From assembly GCA_036362985.1 (NCBI GenBank), contig JAYGXS010000009.1, positions 23,896,520 to 23,960,519 on the forward strand: a stretch of 64,000 bases of DNA, in the 5' to 3' direction. Within the stretch, counting starts at the first letter, position 1. Every line of letters starts with the position of its first letter. Of this stretch, positions 22,461 to 33,829 are shown piece by piece. The notes beneath the pieces are model-generated. The model had not been told where the DNA came from. It worked only from the letters and a program-made list of their open reading frames with translations, and made no database searches. The position numbers were made by a program, and so were the translations under genes. Source of the DNA: Ligula intestinalis. Its lineage: Eukaryota; Platyhelminthes; Cestoda; Diphyllobothriidea; Diphyllobothriidae.

Positions 22461-23050
22461 TGATGCAAAAAGGGATATTAACCAACCATGACGCAAGAAC
22501 CTTCGCTAAGGAGGGTCACATGCGTGCACGGAGGAGCGGGAAAGGGCTTTTACAGACTCCAAGATCATAAAAATCGGGACTTCGATTGGCTACTCTAGCG
22601 AAGGACGAGGTTTCCTGATCCAAACTTGGCAGCTGCTTTGAAAACAGGAGCTCACCTTGTTGAGTTGGCACGCGGTCAGTGGGCAGAGAACCGATTTTTG
22701 CGACGCTGTCTGTCGTCTGATGGCTCGAGGGTCTCTGTGGGAGGAGGTTAGAAGACGTCGCAGCCGGATGTCTGGTGGTTTGCGGCAGACGAGTTGGTGG
22801 GGGCGGGTTGTGCCGATCGAGATTTGGGGAGTGCTGTTTGGACTCCTGCCTAGGCACGTCAGATGCAGGCCGCGTCAGACGCTTGCCAACACAATTCAGC
22901 ATGGTCTCACCATCTAAACCGCTGTTGTAGGACTGAAGAAGAAAAAGAAGAAGAGGAAACTCAGTTTATGTGGCTAAGTGAATGACACCGACGCTAGCAT
23001 ACTTTAGAACACGGCTACTAGGCTACAGGCTCAGACATGTCTGACGTAGA
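22461..23050. other. No recognised gene
   Basis: It probably includes some LINE 3' UTR at its start. Two short antisense ORFs (22516-22902 minus, 22657-22917 plus) have no known domain. Confidence 0.4.
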
Positions 23051-23052
23051 TG

Positions 23053-23352
23053 TCTCATTGATGAACATTCACCCGACCGCTAACGGAACTCACCTGTTCC
23101 GCTCTGCCTGGGGTCTCGACAGAGGCCCTGACAGCCGTAGCTGCTGATAGCATGGGTAAATAGTATTACTGACAAAGACAAGAGAGACTGGAATGACCGT
23201 TTCTGGCTTATTATTCGTCGTCAGGAAGTCATACCCAGACCTAAGTAACGTCCCACCCGAGCTTCGAACTCGCGTCTTCTTTGATAAGAGTCAAACGTCC
23301 TAAGTATTGAGCCACCGGCTCGTTATCTTGCCGGGCTAAGTCGAGGGATATT
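23053..23352 (-). repeat. Full-length tRNA-derived SINE (family A) with 3' tail
   Basis: Read on the minus strand, the head GAGCCGGTGGCTCAATAC gives an A-box and AGTTCGAAGCTCG a B-box-like segment. The body AATAAGCCAGAAACGGTCAT follows, then CTCTTGTCTTTGTC, and the tail CTGAGTTCCGTTAGCGGTC-like segment ends in GTTCATCAATGAG. This copy shows head, body and tail in one piece (about 300 bp) and is the reference for fragments elsewhere. Confidence 0.75.
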
Positions 23353-23482
23353 GAATCTCATTGATGAACGTTAACCCGACCACCCGAGACCCAGGAGGGT
23401 CTGGGTATGAATGACTGATGAGAGCTAATAAGCCAGAAATGGTCACTCCAGTCCCCCTTGTCGTTGCCGGTAATACGATCTA
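23353..23482. repeat. SINE family A fragments, rearranged
   Basis: A minus-strand tail (TTGATGAACGTTAACCCGACC, about 23362-23382) directly abuts a plus-strand body (GGGTATGAATGACTGATGAG..., 23399 onward) that runs to TTGCCGGTAATACG. The tail lies just upstream of the head of the preceding minus-strand SINE, the tail-to-head order also seen at 30.2 kb and 38.95 kb. Confidence 0.6.
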
Positions 23483-23544
23483 CAAAGAGCTGAATTTCAA
23501 AAATTCACCTCACTTCAAAGAATATAGTAAAACCTGAAGTGCAA

Positions 23545-23640
23545 CCGAAAAAGAACAAGGGAGACCGGAATGGACATTTCCAGCTTATTAGCCGTCATCA
23601 GCCAGTCAAACCCAATCCCAGAACTTTGGTCATTGAGTGT
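23545..23640 (-). repeat. SINE family A, partial body
   Basis: The minus-strand body CTAATAAGCTGGAAATGTCC and the CTCCCTTGTTC end are present; the head is lost after about 23640. Confidence 0.6.
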
Positions 23641-23817
23641 ATCACTCTACCACTGCACTACAAGCTTGTTGTTTTTGTCGGTTGCGATCGGAAATAGGAT
23701 GGATGGCAGGGTACTCACCGATCTGGTTGCGCAACATGCTCGTTCCATTCTGTCTTGCAGCTCAATCTACAGCCCTCGCAGGCAGTCACATGGCGATTTG
23801 TGTATGTGCCGACAAAA

Positions 23818-23990
23818 ACAACGAGCCCGCAGTGCAATGGTAGTGTTGCACTTGGATAACCAAAGGTCTCGGGTTCAAATCTTGGGAGTCGCCCTCCCCC
23901 GACCTTGAGACTGGATATGACTGGCTGATAACAATTAAAAAGCCATAAATGGCTATTCTGGTCTCTCTTGTCTTCGTCGGTTCCACTTCA
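23818..23990 (+). repeat. tRNA-derived SINE (family A)
   Basis: Plus-strand head GAGCCCGCAGTGCAATGGTA, B-box GGGTTCAAATC, body ATGACTGGCTGATAAC and AAGCCATAAATGGCTATTC, end CTCTTGTCTTCGTCGGTTCC. The D-loop region is diverged. Confidence 0.65.
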
Positions 23991-25034
23991 GCATGAATAC
24001 CAGTCGCTAGGCAACTGCCGGCGAGGGCGCTAGACTGAGCTCTAAGGGAAAAAGGGGCGAACATGTTGCGTAAACAGGCCGATTGGCGTCCTACCATTCA
24101 TAGAAAAACCTCCCTGTTAGGGAAGATATGAGCTCATCTAGGGCCTTGAATAGAGACCACCAAAAAGCCCAAAACGAAGGTGTGTGAACGGCAGCTTTGA
24201 CGCAGTACATAATCCGAGACATGATGAACGCTATGAACAAGACGCATTCGAGGAAACCACTGGGTTAGCTCTTTGGAATGTACTTATGCAAAGAGAGGAA
24301 GGTGGATTCAGATAGAGGTCAATTTACCGGAAAACGTGTTTAAGAGAACAGTATGAGCAAGCCATTAGCTTTGAGTATTCAATGCTTACATGCCCCAGCT
24401 ACTGGCAGGGCACTTCGACAGAAACCGCCCGTAGTAAAAGTGGCTTTTCGCCTAACTCTTGGGAAATGAGGGCCAGTTTTAGAAAGCCTAGTTTTCTTTA
24501 TTATTTCATACCTACGGGAAGTAACCTCTGTGTGCATTAGCAAGTACATTCACATAAAAACATGCACAAGGTTTTTTGTATCGTGATGCTTGCTATTCAA
24601 ATACGTTTTATTTACTGAGAGTTGCTTTTCGTTTTTTATAATGTCACGCTCGATTCTGTTGACTACAGAGGTCAAGGAGAAGAAATTTGTTTTCCATCGT
24701 CTCTTGCATATATGGCCTATCGTTCACGATTAGACCCCATCCTTGAACCCCTGTTACCCCCATTCCCGTTTTACAAAATTCTGGGCTTAGTAGTACCTAG
24801 GGGGGGAGCTTAAATAACCTAACGTTCAAGGATGTATCTATTCCCGTGATCTGCCCAGAAGGCCATATCACCAACTCTGACCGAAATTTGACCGAATTCG
24901 ATGAAAGACGAACTTCATTTAGGGCTTTTCCACTTGCGCGACTTACACAGATTTTATTGATATGATGAAAGACGATATGGAACTTAATTGAAGAACCTAT
25001 TAGAAGACGGGTTATTTGAAACATACTACACTCC
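23991..25034. other. No recognised gene
   Basis: Only short ORFs. No repeat match seen. Confidence 0.4.
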
Positions 25035-25057
25035 GGGGGGGGGGGGGGGGGGGGGGG
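25035..25057. repeat. Poly-G run (23 G)
   Basis: A pure G homopolymer of 23 bases. Such runs in this window often sit near repeat edges. The exact length may be unreliable in assembly. Confidence 0.9.
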
Positions 25058-25780
25058 TGGCGGGGTGCTGGGGAGCGAAAGCGATGAGAACGTCGAAAAA
25101 ACCGGAAGTATTTACCTCCAATTCACAACTGAGAGCATCTACCAAAAAAACAGCTGAGCGAAGTATGCACGAGTATGCACTGCCGCTTATCTGATGGTTT
25201 TGGGTTCCACAGACTTACTAAATGCACCTTGTCAACACAGGAATTCTCTAACCGTGTTTCTCAGTCCGCATGCACTTGTGTGTAGGGATGTGTGTAAATA
25301 GATTTGGCACAGGAGGAAAAACAACTAGTAACTCGGTCGGTCGGTTAACATCTGCCAAGGTAAGCATGGAAGCAAAACAGGTTAAGACTAGCTAAATCAC
25401 ATTTAGGGCGTTCGCTGCACAACGAATTTAATGTTGCTCTTTAGGGTCTTCGTTCGTGCAAGTACAGTACGCTAATCAGGGGGTAGTAAGAATTCGGATG
25501 TGAAAACCGGAGTTTTATGCACTTGCTGCCTCTTATTTTCCCCAGAAAGTATTCATTAACTTGGGAGGATAAATCAGTCTGACGTAAGCTTTATAGACAC
25601 AGATCGAAAGTTGCTAAGAATATTTGGGCCGAAGTCCACCGGCCTCACATCAGGCTAACCGTATAACTTTTGGTTCGCGCCTGCGAAGCTTGATTTAACA
25701 TTATTCGCGCCGGGTTAGCAAGTAAGTTTTGAGCAGAAATTTTAAAACTGCAGTACCTACCAGAACGAACATAGGGGATG
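25058..25780. other. No recognised feature
   Basis: No ORF, repeat or RNA signal that I can support. Confidence 0.4.
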
Positions 25781-25786
25781 TCGGGG

Positions 25787-25883
25787 GGAGTGTCCACTGA
25801 TGAGTTGTGTCATGCAGAGGCAGGCTATCGACGAAACGGCCATCATTAAGGCAAATTTACACGCATCTACTGGTCTGTACTCC
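25787..25883 (+). ncRNA. Candidate hammerhead-like fold
   Basis: CTGATGA (25797-25803) is followed by GTTG (25804-25807), which pairs with CGAC (25829-25832) directly before GAAAC (25833-25837). Upstream CCA (25794-25796) and GGAGT (25787-25791) can pair with TGG (25871-25873) and ACTCC (25879-25883), giving an 8-bp split stem I. The weakness is stem III: the 34 nt between GAAA and the expected cleavage site do not form a clear helix and position 16.1 reads A, not U. It may be a decayed or extended hammerhead, or chance. Confidence 0.35.
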
Positions 25884-26039
25884 CTGTACAGGGACAACGT
25901 ACTCGCCAAAACCACTGAAAAGACAAACCCGGCTGTCTTACACAGTCACCTCGGGTGAAGATAAAAAAAATAAGGATGAGGATAAGCACATATTCCCTTG
26001 TGCTCTGCTTATTGCATATTACCCAGCTACTAACGCAGT

Positions 26040-26345
26040 TATAGGACGTAGCAATATTAGTTGATTATGGAACAGATTGCTCCCCTATTAGACATAAGAC
26101 GTCCCCTTAAAACTTCAAGATAGAGTTAGATACTGCAATAAATCAAAAGTTAGCCGGAACACGGCAAATGGCACCACGCGACCTAAAGACATGGTAAAAC
26201 TTGAGCTATTTCTTAATAACGTTTAGTTGACACAGCCTGTTGGATAGAGTTGACAGGGTGGAAACAGAGAAAACCCTGATGTGTTCCGGGTCTCAAACGT
26301 GTAGTTTCTCGGAATAGCAGAAACCCAGATTCGCACTGTCTGCTG
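26040..26345 (+). repeat. Family G repeat, copy 2 (5' part)
   Basis: It aligns with 95-360 of the window over long stretches (TTAGATACTGC, GGTAAAACTTGAGCTATT, GGATAGAGTTGA...), with scattered substitutions and small indels. Confidence 0.65.
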
Positions 26346-26689
26346 GGATTCATGGTTTGTGAGTAGACGTGCTGTCAAGTCCAAGCTAGAACTAGATATT
26401 ATAGTAAGGCTATGGGTAGTCTATAGACGGCAAACGAAAGTACGTTGCATCGTAGAACTCGTGCTACTATTTAAAAATGCTTTATCTAACTCATAAGCTA
26501 GGCACTATTTCATGCAGATTGGGAATACATACCAGGTACCAATTTCTTAAAAAGCACACACAGGCCGTAATATTGCATACTATTTACTGACCTTAGTAAG
26601 CATCATACTTAAATTAGGACTTAAGAATAGACACGTAATCCTAGCAGCAGTATCCTAGTCTTCGTAGTCGGGACGTAATAGAAAAGGCA

Positions 26690-27180
26690 CAACCTAATGG
26701 ATAGAGTTGAAAGAGTGGAAATCAAGGCAAGCGCTGCTCTGCTCAGAGCCCAAGCACGTAATTACTTGGAATAGTGTAAGCCCAGCTTCACACTCCTTGC
26801 TGAGATCAAGGGGCTATGAGCCCCAGCGCTGGTTTTAATCTCCGTCACCTCTGACAAATGTTAGCGGTAGTGTTAGTGCCAGTACTACTAACGCGCAGCT
26901 ACATTGCTAGCTTATATTAGTGTAAGTAGCCGTATACAGCTCGGTCTAATTGAGCCCGTCTTTGACGCCTACTACAGGTTCGTGAAGGTAAATAGAGCGG
27001 GGGTTTGCGCTAACTATGTCCGCTATCACTTTAAAATACCCCCTGTAGTCAGTCACCATCACTGTACCAACCTGGTTGGTGCATATGGTGGACTTCATCG
27101 AAATCGATGGTCGAACTAACATCGACGAAGCACGTGTCTGGGTTTTTAGCTAGTACACGTGTGCTCCCAGTATGGTGTAT
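26690..27180 (+). repeat. Family G repeat, copy 3 (3' part)
   Basis: Shared blocks: GGATAGAGTTGAAAGAGTGG, GTCACCTCTGACAAATGTTAGC, CTCGGTCTAATTGAGCC, TGGTGGACTTCATCGAAATC and the GTGTCTGGG...TAGCTAGTAC segment that also occurs near 2910. It is separated from copy 2 by about 350 bp without a match. Confidence 0.6.
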
Positions 27181-28315
27181 GGAAAAGTAAGGTATGGCAG
27201 GGTACCCATCCAACAGGATCCTTTTCCTTCTTCGGATCTCCTAAACGGCCCTGCCTGTAAATGTTTGACTTTGCGAAATATGAGTAAAAATAGCTTCCAC
27301 TAGAGAGGAACGAGAGTCCAATAAACTGTTGATTACAGGTTGCACGGACGAAATTCTGCTTTGTACCGGTTAGCGGCTAAAATCAGCGTGTTTTTGTTCT
27401 CGTGAAGCCCCGTAATTTAATTAGCTTAGCGTTTTGGCTAGCTGACGTGTTAGTAATCAGATGTCGAAGTAAACATCACAAACTTCTCGTAATAGAGAAA
27501 CAGTTGGAGGATCTGTAGGGAGCTCAAAACCATATGGAAGAAAACCGAAGGTGATAAAGCAGACTGATTAATGTTCTACGGTTGATAAATGCTAATTCAG
27601 GTCAACGAATTGCTGGTATCGAGGTAGACCGAAAATCGAGCTCTAGGAGTGGTAAAAATAAATACGCGGACAGACCATACGCCTTCTGTTTGAATTGGAG
27701 AATTCATTTCTGTAAGAAACCTAATCATTTTTTAAAAAGAGTTCGAGCCTGCTCGTCGAGAGAATTCAAAAATAGCCCGAAATTGCAATCTTCCTGAAAA
27801 TGCTCGATTAGGTACTGACAGAGAACAGTGTGATTTCCAAGCGGAAAGATTAAGTCTTGGCAGGCAAATTATATCAGTGGATAATTTGCCTAATTACATT
27901 TGCTTTTCCAAGAACGCACTCACAGAAAACTAGACGCTTTCCACTAAAGCCCAACCAACCGAAAAATCAAGCCTGTTTTGAATGAAAACAGAACAACCCC
28001 GAAAAAGACTTAAAAATCACTGAGTGGGAACTGGTCTGGGCAAAAAGCCGCGGCCTGAAACAAACGAGCGACTAATGAACAATGCCTGCAATTTCCTACC
28101 GAATAGGCTGGTGAGCCCTGAAACAAAGTCATGCAGGCATCTGACTAACAAGCCCTGCCTACTGGGCGAAAACGTGGGGGAAACGAATCAAGGAGAATAA
28201 ACCGTTGTGTTAGTGTTTTTATCATTTTCTCTCCGACGCGACCTGGACGGTTGAACTGAAGATGAGCTCTAGTCTTTAAAGAATGAACGCATTTTCATGG
28301 TTTAAAATTAGGAAG
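27181..28315. other. No recognised feature
   Basis: No supported gene or repeat. Confidence 0.4.
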
Positions 28316-28319
28316 AACT

Positions 28320-28700
28320 TACACAGTTTTTGTGAGTAGAGCTAGAAGGGTAGAAACCAGGACAAGCACTTATGTGCTTCGAGCCTGGCACGTCTGTTTA
28401 CATGGAATTGCATAAATGCAAGTCCCCATTCCTAGTTGAAATAGAGGGAACATGAGCCCATCGCTGACTTTAATCAGCGTCATTTCTGACCAATTATTAG
28501 CAACAGTAATAGTGTCAGCGCTACGATCACATAACTACACTGCTAGGAATCAGTAGTAGCAATATCAGTCTCGGCCTCCTTGAGCCTGTCTTGACAACTA
28601 CTGAAGGTGAGTGAGGGTGCGGTAGTACTCGCACAAAGTCTGCTGACAATTAGGCGGAGTGAAGAGTACGATTGGCGCCAACTACGCCTGCTACGTCACT
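28320..28700 (+). repeat. Family G repeat, copy 4
   Basis: Shares GTAGAGCTAGAAGGGTAGAA, the CTTTAATCAGCGTCATTTCTGA block, CAGTCTCGGCCTCCTTGAGC and GAAGGTGAGTGAGGGTGCGG with copies 1 and 3. Confidence 0.6.
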
Positions 28701-28734
28701 ATAATCTACCTTCTAAGACCATCTGTTCGTCTGC

Positions 28735-28890
28735 AGTTCTCGGCCAGGCACCCACCTCACTCCCGCGGACCTTTGGCTCAAGCCGGTCGAGGTCGCGGCT
28801 TTTCTCCGTCTCCCAACTACTCCCAGTTTGGATTCCGACCGGGCTCCGGATCCAACAAGGGCTTCTAGCCAGCCAACCAACCTCCTAAGG
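28735..28890 (+). pseudogene. Jockey/I-like LINE, extreme 3' end
   Basis: Reads GTHLTPADLWLKPVEVAAFL, then a short Ser/Thr/Pro-rich tail, then the GGATCCAACAAGGGCTTCTA 3' motif. It is a 5'-truncated insertion, the usual state of LINE copies, and is joined directly to the end of family G copy 4. It is the cleanest reading of the ORF2 end. Confidence 0.7.
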
Positions 28891-29936
28891 CCAGTCAATT
28901 TCTGCACCAAAATTGATGGTTGAGCACACACACACACACAATTTTGAATAAACGTCCGCTGCGGATGAGTTAGAGGAAGTGATGAGTTGGTCACCGAAAG
29001 TGAGAAGGCGCTCCAGAATGGCAGTGCCACCATCGCGAACGATTATGCCCACCGTGTGCCGCACAACAAGTTTGTCTGCAGAAACGATGACTTGCGTCCG
29101 AAAAAGTTTACAGCAATAACCGACTTGCGAAGCATCTGCCGCACTCCCTCCCTCCTCCCTAAATCACACGGGTCGGTTGTCAAGACTAAGTCAGTACGAT
29201 GGGAGACCGTATTAGAGGCAATGGTTGTTAAAGTTGAACAGCCAAACCCGCCTGGTCCGTGCAGAGTGGACTAGGTTTTTCCAGAAAGGGGAACTGTGCA
29301 GCTCGGATCACAAGTGCGTGGGAATGCAATAGAGACCACATTAAAAACAGAACCAGCGCAGCCTGACTGGCTGTCCTTTCCCAGTAGTTAGCAGCCTCCC
29401 AAGACTTTTAGCGCGTCGTGGTAATCTAAACGTGCACCGGACTGCGAGGAAATGTGTCCAGTCGAACGTTTTTTATTTCAAGAAATGCTAACCGCAATGG
29501 TGAAATTTATTCTCCTCCCCGAAATATTACTTAAGTAGGATTGTAATAAATATGACTAGCGTGCAGCATAGCCCCAAGATATTTCAGAATGCCGGCTCTT
29601 GAACGAGCTTTTTCCCAGTCGCCTACTAAACTACACCCTGTAGAAATGACTACTTCAGTAGTATAAAGTATTTTCATTGATTCTTTTATGGCCTCGTAAA
29701 TCGAAATATATTCCAGAGGAAACACGCACACTAAAATTGTGTGTACTTAAAGAAAAGATATCCTTTGGTTGGAAACACTTTTTAATTATAAGATTCTTTT
29801 AAGACCCTGAAATGTCCATTCAGAAAGAACCGTAGTTGGCCATTTACTAACGCTGCTCATAAGTAATACAAATTGATCCCTGGGCATTGCAAACTATGTG
29901 ACGTCTTTCGAACAGTGCGGAGAACTGTGCGATTTT
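28891..29936. other. No recognised gene; (CA)n at about 28924-28940
   Basis: A short CA microsatellite is followed by short ORFs (28987-29274) with no known domain. Confidence 0.4.
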
Positions 29937-30184
29937 CACTCGTTTATGAACGTTCGCCCGACCGCTAACGAACTCGCTCGTCCAACTCTATCTTGGAGCT
30001 GATTTTCGAGTCCTGCTAGCAGCCGCACAGCGGCTAGTAGTCTAGACAGAAGGTATTGCTGGCAAAGACAAGGGAGATTGGAATGGCCATTTCTGGATTA
30101 TTAGCCATCATCCGCCAGTCATAACCAACCCCAAGTGGTGCACACCACTCGAGGCTCGAACTCGCGACCTTTCCGCTCAGAGTG
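29937..30184 (-). repeat. tRNA-derived SINE (family A)
   Basis: Minus strand: B-box GAGTTCGAGCCTCG, body CCAGAAATGGCCATTCC and end CTCCCTTGTCTTTGCCAGC. The tail GAGTTCGTTAGCGGTCGG-like segment ends at GAACGTTCATAAA. The A-box side is replaced after 30184 by the tail of the next, oppositely oriented unit. Confidence 0.7.
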
Positions 30185-30430
30185 GGACGGATGAGTCCCG
30201 TTAGAGATCAGCGATGGTTCATCAACGCGTGGCAATATCATCCCGATCGAAACTGGCAATACACTGAGCCCGTTGCTTGTTAGTTGGCGTGTTAGGCTTC
30301 TGGTCGAAAAGGTCGCGAGTTCGAGCCTAGAGTGGTGCACCATCTGGAGTTGGGTATGACGCGCCGACGACGACTAATAAGTGGGAAATGGCCATTCCAG
30401 TGTCTCTTTTTCTTAGCCCGTAATGCTGTG
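30185..30430 (+). repeat. SINE family A with preceding tail (tail-to-head junction)
   Basis: 30190-30224 reads as a SINE tail (GAGTCCCGTTAGAGATCAGC...TTCATCAACG). A short linker with CCCGATCGAAACTGGCAA follows, then the head (GAGCCCGTTGCTTGTTAGTT), B-box GCGAGTTCGAGCC, body and CAGTGTCTCTTTTTCTTAGCC. The tail in front of the head means units were once joined head-to-tail. Confidence 0.7.
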
Positions 30431-31582
30431 TGGGGTTTTGGCTTAAAACGTATACGGCAGGCAAGTCTAACGGCAGATGAGATACAATACCATTCAGCAA
30501 TTGAGGTTTTCAAAAAAAATCAAAATTCACCCCCACTTTAACTGTAATCAGCGAAGAAGGCATAAGTTGCGCTGTCAAGTAAACACCAGGAAGATTACTT
30601 TTGTAAATGATTTTCTTGAGGAATATGTTTGAATTGAGAAGGGAGGGGGCATTACCGCAAGTCAATGAGCAAAAATGCATGCTACCCAAGTAGACACTTT
30701 TAACACTTCACAGATAGCACACATTTGCCGTGCGTTCCGTTTTCCAACCCGCCCGGTTGTACGCAACGCTCGGGGTAACTCACACACTCGCGACCTCAAC
30801 CGAGTGTTCTCTCTCTCTCTGCGTGCAATGAAACCGCCACCCACGCTGCGCGCGTAATGAGGGCCTGTCACAAACAACCTGATGTCGAGTTTTCGAGCTT
30901 CATGGAGGTCACTCTTCCGTCCACTTCTAGTCCACGCACAAAATAAATCATCATTGTCGTCGTCGCGGAGTTGTCTGCAGCAGAGCAGACAGTTACAAGG
31001 TCCGCGGTGAGCTGGCCCAGTCACTGTAGCGAACAGCTACGGGAATCCGCGCAAGCTTTCTCGGCTGCCGCCCCCCCCCCCCCTCCGCTCGGACTTGAGT
31101 GATTATGTGCTCTCACAGAGACGGTGATATCTCATTGGAAGGTGGCCCTATAGCATGAGTGAGTGAGAGAGAAGGAACGCGGCCGCTGGGTAACGCCCTG
31201 GATGATTCAGATTCTGCGGTATTTAGGAGGGGTTATTGTCAAATTGGCATGGGTACGCAAATTAGTCCGGCTAGGATGGTTTTTAGTGAAAGCGTCCGTT
31301 TTTTATTTTGAGCAAACAGGATTCTATGCGAACAAACTCCTTTATATTATTTTGTACTTGCCCAGTGACAACGGTAAGATAATGGGGAAGGTAAGGACAG
31401 GTTGCCGACTTGAACACCTCCATATGCATGTACTCCTTTACTTGCTCCTGTGGAGCAGGTTGTATTGGTTGCACGAGTTAGCGCCTATCCAATAGAATAA
31501 AGGAACAGCTCCCAGCACGGCTGAGAAGAGGTGAATTCAATACCACTAGGACCATCAACAGCTCTATTCTAGCGCACGTGGT
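30431..31582. other. No recognised gene; poly-C at 31071-31083
   Basis: A 13-C run is present, and a 110-aa ORF (31163-31495) has hydrophobic residues but no recognised domain. Confidence 0.4.
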
Positions 31583-31830
31583 GGATTCCGGACATCGGGT
31601 GGACCCCAACAAAGACTTCAGGGTGATCTATAAGGTCCCAACATACTACCCTAAGCCACTGGGTCAGTGCCTGCTAGCAACAGCAGAAGCAAACGCTATC
31701 TGGTTGAGGGAGCCAGTTTTGTGTGCGCAAAAGAACCTGCTGCAAGCTGCAAGCTCCAACGGCCACCTAGCCACCGGCATTTTTCTGCCCCTCCACTGTC
31801 CCTTCTCTCCCCCCCTCTCTCCCCAATGAC
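31583..31830 (+). repeat. Family C element, copy C2 (interior)
   Basis: Matches 18940-19140 closely, with TCAGTGCCTGCTAGCAACAG and AAAAGAACCTGCTGCAAGCT. The terminal inverted repeats seen in C1 are not visible. Confidence 0.6.
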
Positions 31831-32278
31831 AAAAAAATCGAAAACGCTCGTTCGTTCGCCTGACCTGACTTCCCAAAATGCATTTTCTTCGATCCTAGCG
31901 ACCCAAGAGGCAAATACCGAAACGCTTTCGTACCTTATATATGAAGTCGCCGGTGGTGGAATGGGAGGGGGGCAATGGTGCGTAATAGTTGCCCTTCCTG
32001 TGAAGACCCCACGGAGCGTTCCCCTTCCCGGTGGTAGCCTTCAGCTGCACCTTCCCCGATTGTCTTCTTCGGTTATGTGTGATCACTTATATTACAGTTT
32101 ATTACTATCCTGGTGTACACGTAATAAATACGTATGCGTTAACAGTTGCCTCGGTTTTCCACCTATACGGATAACTGTTACCGTGATCAAGCCTTCAAGT
32201 GGATTTATAGTGTGAGGTCACAACCACAAGACAGCGGACGCAGATGAACAGCTACGCCATCGTAGGACCCCCAGTGTT

Positions 32279-32469
32279 CGGTGTTCGCACATTTCTGAGG
32301 GAATATATACCTGATCAGCAGTGACGGCAAATGGCAGGTGGCGAGGCGCTGATGAACTGCGGTTCGATGAAGTGCTTATGACCCATCTGGTAGACCCCAG
32401 TGGTGGACCAACTGCGCCGTCTGTAAGTGCAGTTGTTTGTGTTGTCTGAACAGCTGGTGTTCAGGGTTA
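32279..32469 (+). repeat. 190-bp direct repeat, unit 1
   Basis: Nearly identical to 32646-32837 over about 190 bp, with about a dozen differences. It includes GCTGATGAACTGCGGTTCGA and CCCAGTGGTGGACCAACTGC. The spacer is about 176 bp, so the period is 367. Confidence 0.85.
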
Positions 32470-32645
32470 TGCTTGGCTGGTGAAGGCGAATAAGCCCGAA
32501 ACAGTTCTGTATCAAGTTACCCCCAGACGCTGTCATACCCCCTTTACTGCTATTATGACTTGGCCGGAATCGGCCTAGCAGGCGGTGACCCGTTGGGGAC
32601 CTCTGACCACCACATGAACTTTGCTTAGTTCGGAAGCCCATATAA

Positions 32646-32837
32646 TCGGTGTTCACACATTTCTGAGTGAATATATACCTGATCTGCAGTGACAGCAAAT
32701 GGCAGGTGGCGAGGCGCTGATGAACTGCGGTTCGATGAAGTGCTTATGACCCATCTGGTAGACCCCAGTGGTGGACCAACTGCGCCGTCTCTAAGTGCGC
32801 TTGTTTGTGTTGTCTAACCGGCTGGGGTTCACTGTTA
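32646..32837 (+). repeat. 190-bp direct repeat, unit 2
   Basis: Second copy of 32279-32469, starting CGGTGTTCACACATTTCTGA. The high similarity suggests a recent duplication or the paired terminal repeats of a small element. Confidence 0.85.
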
Positions 32838-33829
32838 CAAAGTCTCACCACGGTGTCGATTGCATCAATCAGGAGTGTGTTTCGCTAGCATTCCTCCAAA
32901 ATGGCATTATTAGGTACGGAAACCAACTGCGCACAGTTGGAGACCGCTAACTGCTAAACGTGGTCGTCCCGCAGCTTATGAAAACGGAATACAGATGAGT
33001 GCGTGCGTGTGTGTGGACGAGGAGTGGGCGAAGGAAAAAAATTGCTGACTGTTCCACTGGTAGGAAGGGCTTTGGTCTACGCGCAAATCTACGCCACTCC
33101 CCCCCCCCTCTCCCCACAAGACTGACACCTTCAAGACGCAAAAGCGAAGGACCATGAAGTACCAAGGGACCACTACGACCACCATCGCGTAGCACCCAGA
33201 AGCTGCCTGCTGCTTTTGGATCTCTACGTCAGAGACAGTGACTCAGTCTCCCTAACTGGTTAGGTTGTATTGGAAAGAGGAGATGGAGAGCTTCACAGAA
33301 CAACAGTACGTGCTAGGAAAAGTGAATACTGTTGAAACCCTCGTGTTGTGTGGCCTGCACGCGTGCCTACTAGGTGACCACTTGTAAAGCTAAAACGCGC
33401 GCACACACACACACACGGCGGTTGGTATGAGCCGAGGGAGATCACCAGAAGGCGGAGGGGTGGGAGACGCCGCACACAACAGCAACCACCATGCGAGCGC
33501 TGAGGGGGCGGGCGGGCGGGGGAGGGAGGGAGGGAGGTGAGACTCGTCTCCTGTGGCCGCCTGATTATCGCCTCCTCTGCACGTCGCACGGCCGGCCGGC
33601 CGGACCACCGTCGTTTGCGTACAAAGAAATGTCAGAAAGTGACTTTGAACGCTCTTGCTGAGCATGATTAGGTGCAGGGGGAATACGGCGTATCCGCAGC
33701 ATGATAAATTGTTACCACAACTAAAAATGATAACTAGAGCGTGATAGGGGACCACCCCCTACGTGTGACGTTCACGACCTCACGTTGGACTGAATATGTG
33801 TGCGTTTGGTTTCGGCGTTGAAGTCCCTT
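32838..33829. other. No recognised gene; CA and GGC/GGA-rich low complexity
   Basis: Contains (AC)n near 33403-33417 and G-rich runs near 33505-33540. The ORFs follow the composition. Confidence 0.4.

Noticed and set aside
32365..32400. CTGATGA in the 190-bp direct repeats as a hammerhead
   Set aside because: Neither copy has GAAA at a usable distance, and no stem II forms.
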